A DNA stretch of 64,000 nucleotides from NCBI GenBank assembly GCA_018398585.1, contig JAGTTD010000011.1, forward strand, positions 9,733,001-9,797,000. Direction: 5' to 3'. The position numbers and the translations under genes were made by a program. This document shows, in pieces, positions 63,980 through 64,000 of this stretch. Within the stretch, counting starts at the first letter, position 1. Each line of letters begins with the position of its first letter. The notes below the pieces were generated by a model. That model searched no databases. It was given only the letters and a program-made list of their open reading frames with translations, and had not been told where the DNA came from. This DNA is from Simmondsia chinensis (lineage: Eukaryota > Streptophyta > Magnoliopsida > Caryophyllales > Simmondsiaceae).

Positions 63980-64000
63980 AGCATCTTCGTTGGAGACTTG

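Larger units (their letters stand above)
60252..64000 (-). mobile_element. Unusual LTR element H with RRM-coding interior (partial, runs off the window)
   Basis: The left boundary is an LTR (60252-60642) of the chromovirus type seen in gypsy-2, -3 and -5, in minus orientation, so this is the 3' LTR and the interior lies to its right. None of the gag, protease, RT, RNase H or integrase motifs seen elsewhere in the window occur in 60643-64000. Instead there is a long, stop-broken reading frame with two RRM-like domains at its right end. The 5' LTR, if present, lies beyond 64000. H may be a non-autonomous derivative that took up host coding sequence. Confidence 0.72.

Noticed and set aside
1..64000. 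CRISPR arrays, defence islands, operons or prophage
   Set aside because: Composition, LTRs, tRNA-primer sites, SINEs and Gag-Pol remnants are those of a plant nuclear genome. No spaced short repeats of the CRISPR kind are present.

Overview
This window looks like a block of pericentromeric-type heterochromatin from a large, repeat-rich flowering-plant genome, probably a eudicot. Almost every base that can be assigned belongs to LTR retrotransposons (Ty3/gypsy chromoviruses, an Athila-like Ty3/gypsy family, and at least two Ty1/copia families). I see no intact host gene, no tRNA gene, no CRISPR array and nothing bacterial. Every retrotransposon reading frame is broken by stops, frameshifts or deletions.

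Layout. 1-27726 is one nested stack. The outer element is an Athila-like retrotransposon on the minus strand, called D here (pieces 1-65, 5385-5514, 18645-19842, 25698-27726; 5' LTR 26039-27726). It is interrupted by chromovirus gypsy-1 (66-5384, plus), by a large copia element A (5515-18644, plus, TSD CTATC), by chromovirus gypsy-3 (19843-25697, minus, TSD TAACA) and by a SINE with a 5S rRNA-like head (26758-27014, 17-bp TSD). Copia A itself carries chromovirus gypsy-2 (7713-12397, minus) inside its 5' LTR. 27727-35850 is a rearranged copia family C on the minus strand. It contains a direct segmental duplication (about 27.7-30.2 kb and 33.4-35.85 kb), a solo chromovirus LTR (27882-28191, TSD TAAGA) and tRNA-type SINE copies. 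36085-36584 is a chromovirus end fragment. 36585-48801 is copia B (minus), split by a solo Athila-like LTR (36852-38265, TSD CTTTT), a deleted gypsy-4 (38421-40928, TSD AACAT) and an Athila-like element without pol (42214-46501). 48802-54820 is copia E (plus, no 5' LTR), joined head to head to copia B. 54821-56572 is a gypsy fragment G, 56574-60251 is copia F, and 60252-64000 is the 3' end of an unusual element H that runs off the window.

How the pieces work together. Copia A, B, E and F form one family with a long structured leader, a Gag with a zinc knuckle, and ordered PR-IN-RT-RNase H remnants. A and E share the same deletion of most of RT, so they look like a non-autonomous line spread by relatives such as B and F. 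The chromoviruses share LTR ends, an initiator-Met tRNA primer site and a polyprotein ending in a chromodomain-like tail. The best candidates for something undescribed are: (1) element H, where the place of gag-pol is taken by a long decayed ORF with two tandem RRM-like domains resembling polypyrimidine-tract-binding (PTB) proteins; (2) the 5S-headed SINE; and (3) arrays of conserved hairpins in the copia leader.
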